A model generated the notes under the pieces. It did no database searches. It saw nothing but the letters and a program-made list of their open reading frames with translations, and had not been told where the DNA came from. A stretch of 64,000 bases of DNA, taken from Meghimatium bilineatum (taxonomy: Eukaryota; Mollusca; Gastropoda; Stylommatophora; Philomycidae). Below, piece by piece: positions 1 through 10,686 of this stretch. Numbering within the stretch: position 1 is the stretch's first letter; every line of letters begins with the position of its first letter. Both the position numbers and the translations under genes were made by a program. The stretch covers positions 17,997,173 through 18,061,172 of the forward strand of contig CM067311.1 of NCBI GenBank assembly GCA_034231615.1, written 5' to 3'.

Positions 1-663
1 AACCATGATAATCAGCAAAGACACAGAAGAACAGGAGGTAAACATATACATGAAGAAAAACTTCAAGTAAAACAGTATCAGTATCGTGGACACATAGTCA
101 CAAATGATGGCAGATGTGAAACAGAAGTTAAAAGGAGAATAGGAATGGCTAAAAGTACCTTCAATGACATGAGGAAATTATTAATATCTAAACAAATTAC
201 AAACAAGTTAAAAATGAGAATTATAAAATGCTACACCTATTCTATATTAATGTATGGCTCAGAAACATGAACACTAAATAAACTATTAGAAGACAAAATT
301 GATGCCTTTGAGATGTGGGTATATAGAAGAATAGGGAGAACATCATGGAAAGAGAAGAAAACAAATAAAGAGGTGCTAAAGACACTTAATATGAAGAAAG
401 AACTACTAAGAGAAATAAAGATCAGGCAAATAAAATACTTTGGACACATTAAAAGACATGACACCTTATTGAAGATCTTACTTGAGGGTAAAGTCAAAGG
501 GAAGCGAGCAAGAGGTAGGCAGAGATAAAAGTGGGAGAGTAACATCACACGATGGACAGGTTACAGTGTAGCAGAGTGCACCACCAAGACAAGAGACAGG
601 AGATGTTGGAGATACGTTGAGCCAACCTTCGTTGCGCTGACGGCACTTAATGATGATGATGAC
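1..663 (+). pseudogene. LINE group LA, 3' end of reverse transcriptase ORF (5' part outside window)
   Basis: This is the C-terminal tail of a non-LTR retrotransposon polyprotein, downstream of the reverse transcriptase catalytic core. The frame from about position 70 reads through a segment with RRIGMAKSTF, then ILMYGSET, then MWVYRRIGR, IKYFGHIKR and KGKRARGRQR, the usual order in RTE-like elements. Two nonsense changes are visible. TGA at 268-270 falls where relatives have Trp (ET-W-T), and TAA at 526-528 falls where the close copy at 48312-48709 has TAC. The element ends in a short GAT/ATG repeat at about 650-663, a simple-repeat tail typical of RTE-class LINEs. It is a dead copy. Assignment as a LINE is firm; the exact clade is inferred. 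Confidence 0.85.
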
Positions 664-1385
664 ATTGGTTACTGTGTGTATACTTTTTTGTCGTCAGACA
701 TTGGCGATATTTAAATAGAAGCATATTTGAAATATTCTCAAGTATGACAAGTCAAGTGGTTAGTTCGTTGATTAATTGGTTGGTTGGCTGCTAATCCAGT
801 GGTCTATGGGTTCATGCCCTTTGACCCAATGTCATTGTACGATATATAGCTGTGTTTGTGAGCTGTTGTTTTGCTCCATTTATCTGGACTTGAAGACAAA
901 AGCACATTTCTAATATCCTAATATAGTTAAGCTTCCATTCTCTATGATATTGAAGAATAGTGTGAGAAATGTTTTTCCCCCCAATTTCATTTTCAGAATG
1001 TCTTTGTTATCATGTAAACATTAAATATTTGGGCTATATCTTGTTGTCTTTTCTGGGAACTATCCCTCCATAATTAATATTATTGTATGCATGCATACCA
1101 TAACCATTTTTGTTCATTGTTCAACAACTAGGAATAGTTTAGTCAGCATCAGCCATCCCCCTTTGATGTGCAAGATCTGGTACCAACTTTATTAAGCTGG
1201 GTCAAGCTAGGAGCCGTTGGTGATTAAAACATATTTCTGGTTGTACTGAAAATTGAGTTTAAAACTAGCGAGTCTAAATCGCATATTAGTCAATGTCAAA
1301 ACATAAGAAGGGCGTGGAGATTCTGGGATGGGGTTAGTAGAAGCAATCACAAACATAACTCTGTAACACACATAACACTGTAACA
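664..1385. other. No gene seen; AT-rich, possible degenerate tRNA-like SINE head
   Basis: No coding signal is visible. Around 750-830 a stretch with TGGTTAG and later GGGTTCATGCCC loosely resembles the A and B boxes of a tRNA-derived SINE, but it is too diverged to claim. Positions 1350-1385 begin a short repeat of the form cataacactgtaaca that reappears at 1981-2075, on the other side of the foldback element. Confidence 0.4.
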
Positions 1386-1980
1386 AGTAAATTTAAGTAG
1401 GAAGCCAAGGATAATTTAAAAAATTCTTGAGACTAACGGGAATTGAACCAGTCCGTTCAACGGCACCAAATCGCCTAGCAACTCCTGAACACGCGTTCTT
1501 CCGTACTTGACTAACCGCATCTCCAAAAAAAGATGCGATTTCATCAAGCCATTCAAACCGTGCACACAAAGTCACCCGAACGGACCAATCGAGACAAGGA
1601 CTATTACAACAACAACAAACATCCCGTACAGGTTTTTTGAAATATCCTCAGTAACAACAAACATATAACATAATATCCGTATTTAGTTATACAAGGGCCG
1701 ATAGGTCTTCTTGTAAATATGGATAACATATATAGACAATACAATGTATAGGCAAAATTGTATTGTCTATTAATGTTATCCATGTTTAAAAGTAAATCGC
1801 CCTTGTATCGAGGATCTATCGGCCCTTGTATAACTAATACGGATATTTTGTTATGTGTTTGTTGTTACTGAGGATATTTCAATGCATGTACGGGATGTTT
1901 GTTGTTTTTGTAATAGTCCTTGTCTCGATTGGTCCGTTCGGGTGACTTTGTGTGCACGGTTTGAATGGCTTGATGAAATC
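1386..1980. mobile_element. Foldback (palindromic) element FB1
   Basis: Positions 1537-1746 and about 1760-1980 are imperfect reverse complements of each other around a centre near 1753, forming a hairpin with arms over 200 nt. The left side continues outward (1386-1536) with a segment containing gagactaacgg, gaattgaaccagtc and ttcttccgtacttgac. On the right the matching arm stops abruptly at 1980. The same arm sequence recurs at 17281-18058, 23975-24180 and 56985-57130. It carries no coding potential. The outer arm contains a GGTTCAATTCCCG-like B-box when read outward. It is inserted inside a short tandem repeat whose units lie on both sides. Confidence 0.75.
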
Positions 1981-2075
1981 ACACATATAACACTGTAACA
2001 AACATACTACTATAACACACATAACGCTGTAACAAACATAACGCAGTAACAAACATAACGCTGTAACAAACACCT
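1981..2075. repeat. Minisatellite, unit about 15-18 bp
   Basis: Five or so imperfect copies of a cataac-g-ctgtaacaaa unit. Related units occur at 1350-1385, so the foldback element appears to have landed inside this array. Confidence 0.8.
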
Positions 2076-3498
2076 ACTTAATACGTAGGGCCAACATAAA
2101 CCCCTAGTTCCTTCCCATGGCTCTTTTCTGCGCCTAAATTCACCGAAACTATGCAAGAGTTGGTGCTACTCCTGCCAATGTCAAGAATGTTACCCATTCT
2201 TTTGAAGACATTCACTCCTTCTCAGGACTTCTACTCCTTTTCAGGTATTCTCCACAGCTTTTCCAGCCACTTAAACAGAAGATGCTTCACACTATATACT
2301 TTCTTTGGCAATAGTTGCAGGCACTGTTTTTCACTTATCCCAGACCATAATGTCACACATAGATAAAAGTCAAAACGTACTGATATAACCCACATAGATT
2401 TCGGTCTTAGGTTGAATGTATCGTGCCTGGGCGAGAGGTTTTAATCCTCCATTTAACAAACAAAGTCAGACAAGGGGAGACAAAAATGACAGATACAGTC
2501 ACATTTTAAACAAACGAGAGAGGAATATATAGCGGATCCTGTTAGAAGGCGTTTTATCTTGTGTCAGCTATGCACAGGCCATCAGTTTAACGAAGGATTA
2601 TTGACATACTAGGATTCCTTATACATGCCATGAAAAATGTGTGGCTCAGATTTGTCTCGTCAGTCACATCCATTATCGCTATGGATTGTAGATTACAATC
2701 CTTATATCACAACAGTAACACTATCATATGGAAAGACGGAAAGATTATAGTGGAATATTTTGAAACAAATTCGGGGAAGATTAACAAGATAAGGACAGAA
2801 ATTAAAAGTATAGAAAACTATAAAGAGGTAAAGAGGTGACCACTGCTAAAAATAGACGGAATTTCCCGTTTTACGCCAATTCGCACAGAAAACAAGTGCG
2901 TCTCTGTGATCGTTTGCGCACTGAGCTCATGCAGCGTCGATTATCTTGGTATTTCAGACTTTTCCCGTACTTTTCATTGACAGGTCATACAGATCATACA
3001 CGAAATAACAAACTATCAGTTCCATCAGCCAATGTTGGTGACGCAGTGTTAGATTAGCAAGCATGACTGTCCAATGGAAATAGACAAATCATATATTAAA
3101 TCTTCATTCAGTAAAATTATAACAACTTGGTCTGGACCGATCAAAATGTATGTATAGTCCGCCCACAAATTGGTAACCATCGTTGGAGGAGAATATCTAA
3201 GAAATTATCTATTAGATCACAGAGATCTTTGAAATGAAAATTTTGATTAAGACCGACGCTACACAAAAGTGTTTGTCTTTCTAAAAATGTCAGTAGTTTA
3301 AAATTGTTCCTATATAACTTAATGACAAATATTTAATGTATATTCCCTCTCACTTGCGCAGAATATAAGATATGTTACAGTATTCATCTGAATCTACCTG
3401 TAGTTCCGGTTCAAGCAACTATGTTTTTATTTTCATGCGCATTAAGTCTGTTATCCAATCCATGTATGTGGCTAGGCCTCATAGGGATCCGAAATCTT
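2076..3498. other. No recognisable gene
   Basis: Unique-looking AT-rich sequence with short open frames (2151-2366, 2630-2839, 2836-3057, all +) that resemble nothing I know and lack any codon pattern I can support. Confidence 0.5.
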
Positions 3499-3716
3499 TT
3501 TTTTTTATTTTTTTTTTTTTGCTAACTGCGATGCCGCTGGCATAGTTCAGAGTTAGTATTATAGTATGTCTCTGATGTCATCTATCCATTTTCGCCTAGG
3601 TTTTTTCCTGTTTCTTTTTACAGATGATCTTTTATTGAAGGCTATCGATGGAATGTGATCTGGTTCCATGCTGACTAGGTGGCCGAACCATTTGATCTTT
3701 TGTGTGCGCATCAAGT
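3499..3716 (-). pseudogene. LINE 3' end, minus strand, with poly(A)-like tail
   Basis: Reading the minus strand from 3716, the translation contains KIKWFGHLVSME, then DHIPSIAF, then KRNRKKPRRKWIDDIRD. This is the typical basic C-terminal tail of RTE/jockey-type LINE proteins (FGHL motif followed by a GRPRKRWIDDI-like motif). It ends in an A-rich tail, seen as T-runs at 3499-3521 on the plus strand. The rest of the element is missing, so it is a severe 5' truncation. I did not find a clear target duplication. Confidence 0.7.
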
Positions 3717-4330
3717 CGAACCACTATCATACGGAAATGTATTAAGAGATTTCACTGTAATTGATAGACTTCGTGAATTTATATGGCACGAATATCTTCG
3801 TGCTTTTAATTGGTCATTGTGATGTGTCATCAGGATTGCCACCAATGAAAAAATGTGAAAAATGTGGTATATCTATAGAAGAGATATTCTCATGACATTT
3901 AATGCCATTTATACAGTATTTTTTGTTGGATGACGTAATTGCAACGCTTACAATAATAGCTAAACTCTAGTCTACTCAAAGTCGAATACCTAATTCGAAA
4001 TGTTATTATTGTGTTATCTTGTTGGTTTCTCATAATTTATATTCATATATAATTCAAAATGAATTGAAGTGCAAATTTATTACAATGCAGAAAGCTACCG
4101 TTTTCTCTACCACCATTTTTTGCAAAGACTCTAAGATGGGTTATTTATATTGTGATATTAACAACGCTAAAAAGCAAACTCAATTGGGCTCTTGGTCTGG
4201 ACAGATCATTTTTCTTCCGTTGGATTAAACAGAATTCAAAATGGATACATGTAAAGGTAATGAAGAAAAATGCAAGTTGACGACTTTGACACAGATTTCA
4301 TATGAGGAGAGATATTGAAAATGTTTGATC
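3717..4330. other. No recognisable gene
   Basis: AT-rich sequence without repeats or a coding frame that I can interpret. The 69-codon frame at 4019-4228 has no recognisable motif. Confidence 0.5.
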
Positions 4331-4614
4331 GTCGTCTTCTTCTTCTGCATTCGTTCTCAAACTCCTGCAGATTAGGAGGATGTAGTCTAGAGAACGGAAT
4401 GCGTTGTGTCATGGATTACAGCATTGCTGAGATATCTGCGCCTTTCGGCCTGACACATCCGACTTCAGCATGTCTTTGGGTCACTGACCCAATATGGGAT
4501 GGGACAGCGAACTCCATCCCATAACCTCCTTAGTAGCCTTTTATGACATGCATGGAAGGTAAACAGTGTTGCTATTCCTTTCTTCACTTTCGGGCCCCGG
4601 CAACACACGGGTGG
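4331..4614 (-). mobile_element. SINE A copy 1
   Basis: Member of a dispersed roughly 280-bp family. On the minus strand it starts near the segment containing gttgccggggcccgaaag, has internal landmarks gtcgtaaaaggc, ggtcagtgacccaaag and aggccgaaaggcgcagat, and ends in a (GAA)n-type tail, seen as ttcttcttct on the plus strand at its left end. Nine more copies or fragments occur in this window. Confidence 0.85.
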
Positions 4615-4782
4615 TAAAATGTTTGCTAAAATGAAATAATCTTAGGAAATTTTAAAAAATTGCAGATCGACTGCACAATTGAAAAATCTAAATATTCTCT
4701 GTGAAAAAATGTAAGAACCCCACGGCTTCACTTTCAGAAAAACCTTAAGCGGCAGGAATATTATTTGTGAAAAGCCATACTT

Positions 4783-4893
4783 GATTGCCGAACTGCACAG
4801 AATAGCTTTGAACAGACAGAATTGGAGAGATCTGACCTCTGCCCTATGCGCTAACTTCAGCGGAAAAGGAAAATGAATGAATGAATGAATACA
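4783..4893 (+). pseudogene. LINE group LD, terminal 3' fragment with (AATG)n tail
   Basis: The plus-strand frame reads RQNWRDLTSALCAN and then a stop, matching the last residues of an abundant invertebrate LINE protein (compare the SALCA motif at the minus-strand LINE ending at 51276). It is followed directly by four to five gaat repeats, the simple-repeat tail. Only about 30 codons remain; the upstream part has diverged or was never copied. Confidence 0.7.
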
Positions 4894-5145
4894 TGATTGC
4901 TGCCCGAAGTAAATACATGAGAAAGATCCGAGAGCGGAGAAGCTAAGTTTATGATATTTGGATGAATCATGGGTCAATATCACCACACAAATACTAAAGA
5001 ATGGTAATCTTTTATGGTGAACATAAAGAAGCATTACAAGCAGCACATACCAACGGCTTATACTCACAGAGGCTGGACGTAACAACAGCGGCCTAGTCCA
5101 TCAAGCTGGACGTATTTTCTAATTAAAATGTGCATAGGGCAGGGA
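4894..5145. other. No recognisable gene
   Basis: Unique sequence between a LINE tail and a transposase relic; nothing identified. Confidence 0.5.
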
Positions 5146-5760
5146 GTACTATACTGAAATGAATGGAAATATTTTCAGGCATTTGATGGAGAACAGTCTT
5201 ATTCCATTTCTAGAAGGACCATCATGTTTAATAACGGACAATTCTTCCTATCGCAATGCAGTATCACAAGAAGACAACATTCCAGATGTATCAAATACAA
5301 GAGACCAAATTAAGACATGGTATATTAAGGAAAATAGCCACTTCAACTATACGTTTTTCAAACCCCAGTTTTACAGCTTAAGACAAAGGTGTATTATATT
5401 GATATAATGATTCAACAATATTGTCACACTTCTCTGCGACTCCCAGCGACACCCGATATTAACCCGATAGAGTTAGTTTACGCTAAGGTCAAAGGGCAAG
5501 TTGCTGAACATAATTAAAATGTATAATGCTGAAGCTCTGACACGCGAGTACATGGCTCAAAAACAGACATTCAGTTTTGGAAAAAAAATGTTTGGATCAT
5601 GTAATCCGAGAGGAAGTACATAGTACTGATACCGAGATGGATTACAATTTGTGCAACCATTAACAATAATCAACCTATTTGAATCATCAGATTTTGAAGA
5701 AAGTATTTCGTGAACAGACATAGAGGCCCTATATAATAAGTGTACGTTGAGCACACCATT
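5146..5760 (+). pseudogene. Tc1/mariner (IS630-like) DDE transposase relic
   Basis: The first block (5146-5407) contains EMNGNIFRHLMEN, then GPSCLITDNSSY. This fits the family pattern in which a small-residue/hydrophobic strand leads to the second catalytic Asp followed by Asn (DNAPYH in relatives; DNSSYR here). After stops at about 5404 the second block reads SLRLPATPDINPIEL (about 5440-5475), where the Glu of NPIEL is the third catalytic residue, followed by VYAKVKGQVAEHN. After a further frameshift a third block reads LDHVIREEV. Several stops and frame changes show that it is dead. The catalytic domain's N-terminal half and the DNA-binding domain are missing. Terminal inverted repeats were not found. 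Superfamily assignment is by motif only. Confidence 0.72.
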
Positions 5761-6854
5761 AGGTACTATTCAGTGGTAACAAATTACATCTTATGCTATA
5801 TTGCATAAAAATAACAATATTTAAGCGTAGTTAAGAAATATAAACTCTTGGGTCTAAAGGTGACCGAAGGTCATACTAACTGCTGCTTATTGCAATGACG
5901 TTTACTATTACAACCCATACAATAATTTGACCTATCGCGTATTTTTTAGGAGAAGCTCATTTTTATGCAATTTTTCTTGACAGTATCATGTTTACTGTAA
6001 TATATATATACTTTGACCACATTTGTTTGCAATGGACAAAAACTTCAAAGGATTAACCGATATGCACAATTCATAGGAGTTATGGACTAAATGATAACAA
6101 ATATGCGTTGTTTTATATTAACACAAAATCTAATATTGCAAGCCAGGGATCTCTGCGATCTAACAGACACGTTCTGAGATATTCGCTTGATAGTGTGATT
6201 ACAAATTTATAAGCAAACTATAATATATATATATCTGTGAGTGTGTGTGTGTGTTTATGCGTGTGTGTGTGCGTTGTGTGTGTGTATAACGTAATAACAA
6301 ACATTCGTTATATACAGCATAAATATTGAGAGATAACTATAATTGGCGATTTTGAAAAGTGTTGCTAAAGAGTGATATTTGTTATAATATTATGCACAAT
6401 ATAGAAACATCACGGTATCAGCATTGTGTTATCACAATGAGGCATGGACACTAATTAAATAATAAGAAAGAAACGTACTTCGTGTGACATGAGATGTCTA
6501 AGAAACGCATCAAACAGAACAAGAAGAGATCATGTGATGAATAAAGAGATTACAAGAACTGTTGTAACAACATATTGAAGACTGGTTTAACAACCTCATC
6601 CTAATGATCTCGTAATGGCCAGCAACACGAGCATACAACGTGAAAATGGAAACAATAAGAGGCAGAGATAGACCAAGTAGAAAGTGTATTGAAAGAGTTA
6701 CCAACATTCTGAGATGTCACAATGTTACTGCATATCAAGGAACCAAACGTGCCATTAAAATTGATCGTCATTTCATTCCGCGACATCTTTCATCAAAATC
6801 ATAGAAAAGATAGAAAAGACAGACAAATGACAGAGATAGATAACCGGTAAATAG
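5761..6854. other. No gene; includes a short TA/TG dinucleotide tract
   Basis: AT-rich and without recognisable coding sequence. At about 6220-6290 there is (TA)n followed by an interrupted (TG)n run. Confidence 0.5.
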
Positions 6855-7245
6855 ACGGACAGTAGATAGATAAACAGTAGATAGATAAATAGTAGATATA
6901 TATATATATATACAGTAGATAGATATACAGTAGATAAACAGTAGATAAATATACAGTAGATAGATAAACAGTAGATAGATATACAGTAGATTAAAAAGAC
7001 AGACAGTATATAGATATACAGTAGATAGATAGACAGTAGATGGAGAGAGTAGATGGAGAGACAGTAGATGGAAAGAGTAGATGGAGAGACAGTAGATGGA
7101 AAGAGTAGATGGAGAGACAGTAGATGGAAAGAGTAGATGGAGAGACAGTAGATGGAAAGAGTAGATGGAGAGACAGTAGATGGAAAGAGTAGATGGAGAG
7201 ACAGTAGATGGAAAGAGTAGATGGAGAGACAGTAGATGGAGACAT
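6855..7245. repeat. GATA-like tract grading into a 28-bp minisatellite
   Basis: 6855-7036 consists of imperfect acagtagatagata units. 7037-7240 is a regular 28-bp unit made of two related halves, agtagatggagagac and agtagatggaaag, repeated about seven times. Apparent long minus-strand frames across it (Ser/Thr/Pro/Leu-rich) are only read-through of the repeat. Confidence 0.9.
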
Positions 7246-7299
7246 TGAGTATTGTGTAGCTTATTTTCTTGTTAGTCTTAAACAGATCTTTCATCGATA

Positions 7300-7530
7300 T
7301 GTTATATATAATATAACAATAACAACAATACTAATAAGACACATAACCCGGCAGGGTTGCCACGCTAGTTATATTAACACAAAAAACTTTCCACACAACT
7401 CTATCCTTATCCATTCGGAGGAGTGAAGAAAAATGACGACTGCATCATTCAATGATGTTATCAATCCAGGATTTTCTCTGTTCCCTTCACCTTCAGTCCT
7501 CGACTGTTCCTTGTAAAATAATTTCCGAAA
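7300..7530 (-). repeat. Dispersed repeat R1, copy 1
   Basis: A segment with landmarks cctttatccattcggagga-like and ccaggattttct matches 54291-54480 at low identity, in the same orientation. Both copies have an AAT-rich stretch at their left end (7318-7335 here), suggesting a minus-strand retroposon with a (TTA)n-type tail. Its class is unknown. Confidence 0.5.
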
Positions 7531-7554
7531 TCGAGTCGTGTCTCGATACGTTTA

Positions 7555-7800
7555 AGTTTAAAAGTTTAAAAGCAGTAGAAGATTGACTTCACTGTACTCA
7601 GTTTCCCATATGTACTCCGTCCCCCTCCGCCTGCCGAGAGTACCACTCATAGCACGTAACTCCGTAGCTTCAATTGATAATCCACAGGGATCTCCGAAAA
7701 AAATCCACCTTATAAACAAGACGACACGAGCCGGATCCGAACCCATGACCTCTTGAACACAAGGCGAACAGCTTAACCACTACGCCAGGGTGATCCCCCA
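7555..7800 (-). mobile_element. SINE B copy (tRNA-headed), minus strand
   Basis: Read on the minus strand from 7800, it has a tRNA-like head with gcgtagtggttaagc (A-box region) and gggttcggatcc (B box), followed by a non-tRNA body containing actctcggcaggcgg. The copy at 45511-45735 has the same head and the same body landmark actctcggcagacagg, confirming a family. Confidence 0.8.
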
Positions 7801-7849
7801 ACACGTCTCGACACGTGTTCAAACCAAACAAGTGTACGTATTTTCCTCA

Positions 7850-8030
7850 CTGATATAAACGATATCATTAGTGTATTCTACGTGACGATACCAACAGTGT
7901 GTTATATATGGCGATACGAGCAATGCATTATATATGACGATATCTATAATGTATTCTATATCACGATACCAACAGTGAATTATATATGCGATACACACAT
8001 TGTATTCTAAGTAACGATAATAAATGCAAT
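7850..8030. repeat. Degenerate repeat, unit about 30-35 bp
   Basis: Several diverged copies of a unit with gtattcta and acgatacc landmarks. Period is irregular. Confidence 0.5.
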
Positions 8031-8430
8031 GATAACATCTTACCAGGTGTAATATGAGATGATATTTTTACATTTCTATACATCCCGGCTTGAGATTAGA
8101 ATCCACTGTTTTTTTATATGAACATATACCCTATCTGTATCACCGTACTTTTCTAAATAACAAAAACTTCGTTCCAGCCATGTGAATTCATTACAAACCA
8201 ATATATCGTGTTTTCTGTAACGGTTTTCGCTTCCAGCTTGACTGACTACTGACATTTGAAGCTGTGTTATTATAATAGCCGGTGTCGCACTGCTCTATTC
8301 CAGTGTTTTCCACAATTGTGAAGGTATTCAGATGAATGAGTAGTTATCCTAGGCTAGAGTTGAATTCCTGTGTTTCTGTAGAGTTAGCCCGATAGGGTGA
8401 TATGTCAGATGCAAAATCAAACACAGCACG
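8031..8430. other. No recognisable gene
   Basis: Unique AT-rich sequence; nothing identified. Confidence 0.5.
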
Positions 8431-8535
8431 TGCATGTGGCTAGATTAAGCAGATAGTTCATATTGTACATGTGGCTAGATTATGCAGATAGTTCATATTG
8501 TACATGTGGCTAGATTATGCAGATAGTTCATATTG
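8431..8535. repeat. 35-bp tandem triplication
   Basis: About three copies of a 35-bp unit with landmarks catgtggctagatta and cagatagttcatattg. Confidence 0.85.
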
Positions 8536-9485
8536 GTTTACAAATGTTGTAGATGGTTTGACGTGTATACAGGATGAAGGCTTGACAGATTGGTGGATGG
8601 ACGACTGGGTGGGTTGGTGGCAGGGACGTATATACGTTTTAGTAAATGAGGGGGTTACATTACAAAAAAAGGCCGTGGACAATTATTTCATTTTCGTGAG
8701 GTTTGGGTTTTCATGACGTGATTATGAAAAATTCATTACGGCTAAGAGTTTTACCAACGATTTGACTTATATCTCTATACTAAATGTCATGTTCTGATAT
8801 CTTAATTGGGGGGGGGCGGATGTTGAACACTCCAAACCCCCTCCCTCCGTTCTACGCGCGTGGCTGGCATGGTGGATAAGAATTTTAGGTATGTGCATCT
8901 ATAAATAGACATTGGCATTACGTGAGCTTGGTGGACACAGAAGGACATAATGAGCGACAGACACACACAGGAAGATTAGATAGATAGAGAAGGACAGACT
9001 GATGAATAGACGAATAGTTGAATCAATAGATACATGGAGACATACTGATCCAGACAGACTCATCCAGTCAGAAAAATAGGCAGGTATACAGGCAGACTAA
9101 CGAAGATAGATATATACATAGGTAGATATAGATAAAACGCGGATTACATTGCAAATACGTGTGCATAAACGTTGTTCCTATACTGAAATCGAAACATGGC
9201 CCAAGTAACGTGTTGCCTGACTTCTGTGTGAGCCGTTTTTTTTCCAATATTTAAACAGTTCTGTCGTTCCAACTAACTAAACCACGTCATCTGTAGATCA
9301 ATGTTAAATCATAGTCTTCTCACATAATCTGGTGTCAGTCAACTGCATGCCGGGAACAATGTGTCACTACTAGCTATCGACTAACCGTAGTGTTAGAATG
9401 TGTCTCTCTTTCATAGACATGAACCAGTTTTGTGAAAATGACATCCCAGTGAACGAGTTGCTATTTATAGTAATCATGAGCCTTT
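8536..9485. other. No gene; GACAGA/GATA-rich stretch and a poly-G run
   Basis: No coding sequence recognised. A G-run lies near 8808-8816. 8950-9130 is enriched in agacag and gataga words without a fixed period. Confidence 0.5.
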
Positions 9486-9785
9486 TTAAAGATTCTTCTT
9501 CTTCTTCTGCGTTCGTTCTCAAACTCCTGCAGATTAGCAGGATGTAGTCCGGAGAACGGAATGCATTGTGTCATGGTTTACAGCATTGCTGCGATATCTG
9601 CGCCTTTCGACCTGACACATCCGACTTCAGCATGGCTTTGGGTCATTGACCCTATATGGGATGGAGCAGCCAACTCCATCCCATAACCTCCTTAATCGCC
9701 TTTTGCGATATGCGTGGAAGGTAAACAGCGTTGCTATTCTTTGCTCCCGTCAGGCCCCGGCAACACACGGTCGTTCTTAAAGATT
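9486..9785 (-). mobile_element. SINE A copy 2 with target site duplication
   Basis: Full-length family member (body 9495-9776, minus orientation, (GAA)n tail at the left). The 9-bp sequence ttaaagatt is present on both sides (9486-9494 and 9777-9785), as expected for target-primed reverse transcription. Confidence 0.85.
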
Positions 9786-9884
9786 GAGTGATGACAATAC
9801 TGTAGTAAGACTCGTGCTGTAAGTAAATATTGGTGCGAAAATATACAAGGGTTAAGTGGCAGTTTTGCGTTGGACACTATACAG

Positions 9885-10035
9885 AATCAACGTGTCGACG
9901 AAAAGGTCTTAACCAAGATAATGACGAACAAACAGAATATTAAATGTAAATCCTCCACTTAATTTCGTGGTTCCATTATATGTTTGTTCGTCACTACCTT
10001 GATGAAGTCCTTGTGGTCGAAACGTCGACTCCTTG
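9885..10035. repeat. Inverted repeat carrying the GAAAC motif on one arm
   Basis: 9888-9938 is an imperfect reverse complement of about 9975-10030. Both arms share gtttgttcgtca and a form of the motif accttgatgaagtcc / ggtcgaaacgtcgac. The same motif recurs at six other places in the window, once directly downstream of the Penelope-like element. Confidence 0.65.
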
Positions 10036-10686
10036 TATTGCTTAACGTAAAAAAAAATTGCATACTGTATTTTTCCCGTTAGTGAGTTACAGGAATATTC
10101 AAGAGGCTACTTAACTCTTTATATATTTTTGGTAAATATTTACTTACCTTCTCAAAACATAGTCACAATTACAACTTTATTACGACTCTCCGTGCTCTGG
10201 GTTCAGAATGCGGAGAAGGACCATTTCTATAGTAATTACATTTCTTCTTCTATGTAAATTGTCCTTTGTAGAACGTTATCCTTACACTCTATATGTATCT
10301 TAATTCTGTGAAATCTGTCCAGCTTCTTCATGTATTATATTCAAAATATCAACACAATCGTGTGTCCATCGGCGTTTTGTACCGTCTCTGTTCCTGAAAC
10401 ATTTCTCTCTATTATTTGTATTTCTAACCCTTCGTTCTTTTTATTTATCCAACATATGTTAACTTGCGCTTTTGATGTTTGTGAGAAGCCAATTATGCTG
10501 TATGTTCATTTTTTTGCCGAAGCATGTGAAGGATCGTCTCTATGTTTATAATATTCTAGGAATTTCTATAGAATTTAATTTCAAATGCTGATATTTTCTT
10601 TTCTATTGCGAATATCGCTGCTAAATTCTTACAACAATATATCATCACAGGAAAAAAATAACTTCTTTATTGATGTAACCTTTTCT
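10036..10686. other. No recognisable gene
   Basis: AT-rich; the 73-codon frame at 10330-10551 (+) shows no known motif. Confidence 0.5.

Noticed and set aside
1435-1460. tRNA-derived SINE based on the GGTTCAATTCCCG-like box
   Set aside because: No A box at the right distance; the sequence is the outer arm of a palindromic element.
6773-7294. 173-codon minus-strand hydrophobic frame
   Set aside because: Spans a GATA/28-bp minisatellite; the apparent hydrophobicity follows from base composition.
7725-7795. Functional tRNA gene (B-box and A-box present)
   Set aside because: Cloverleaf pairing is not evident, and the same head joins a shared non-tRNA body at 45511-45735: a SINE.
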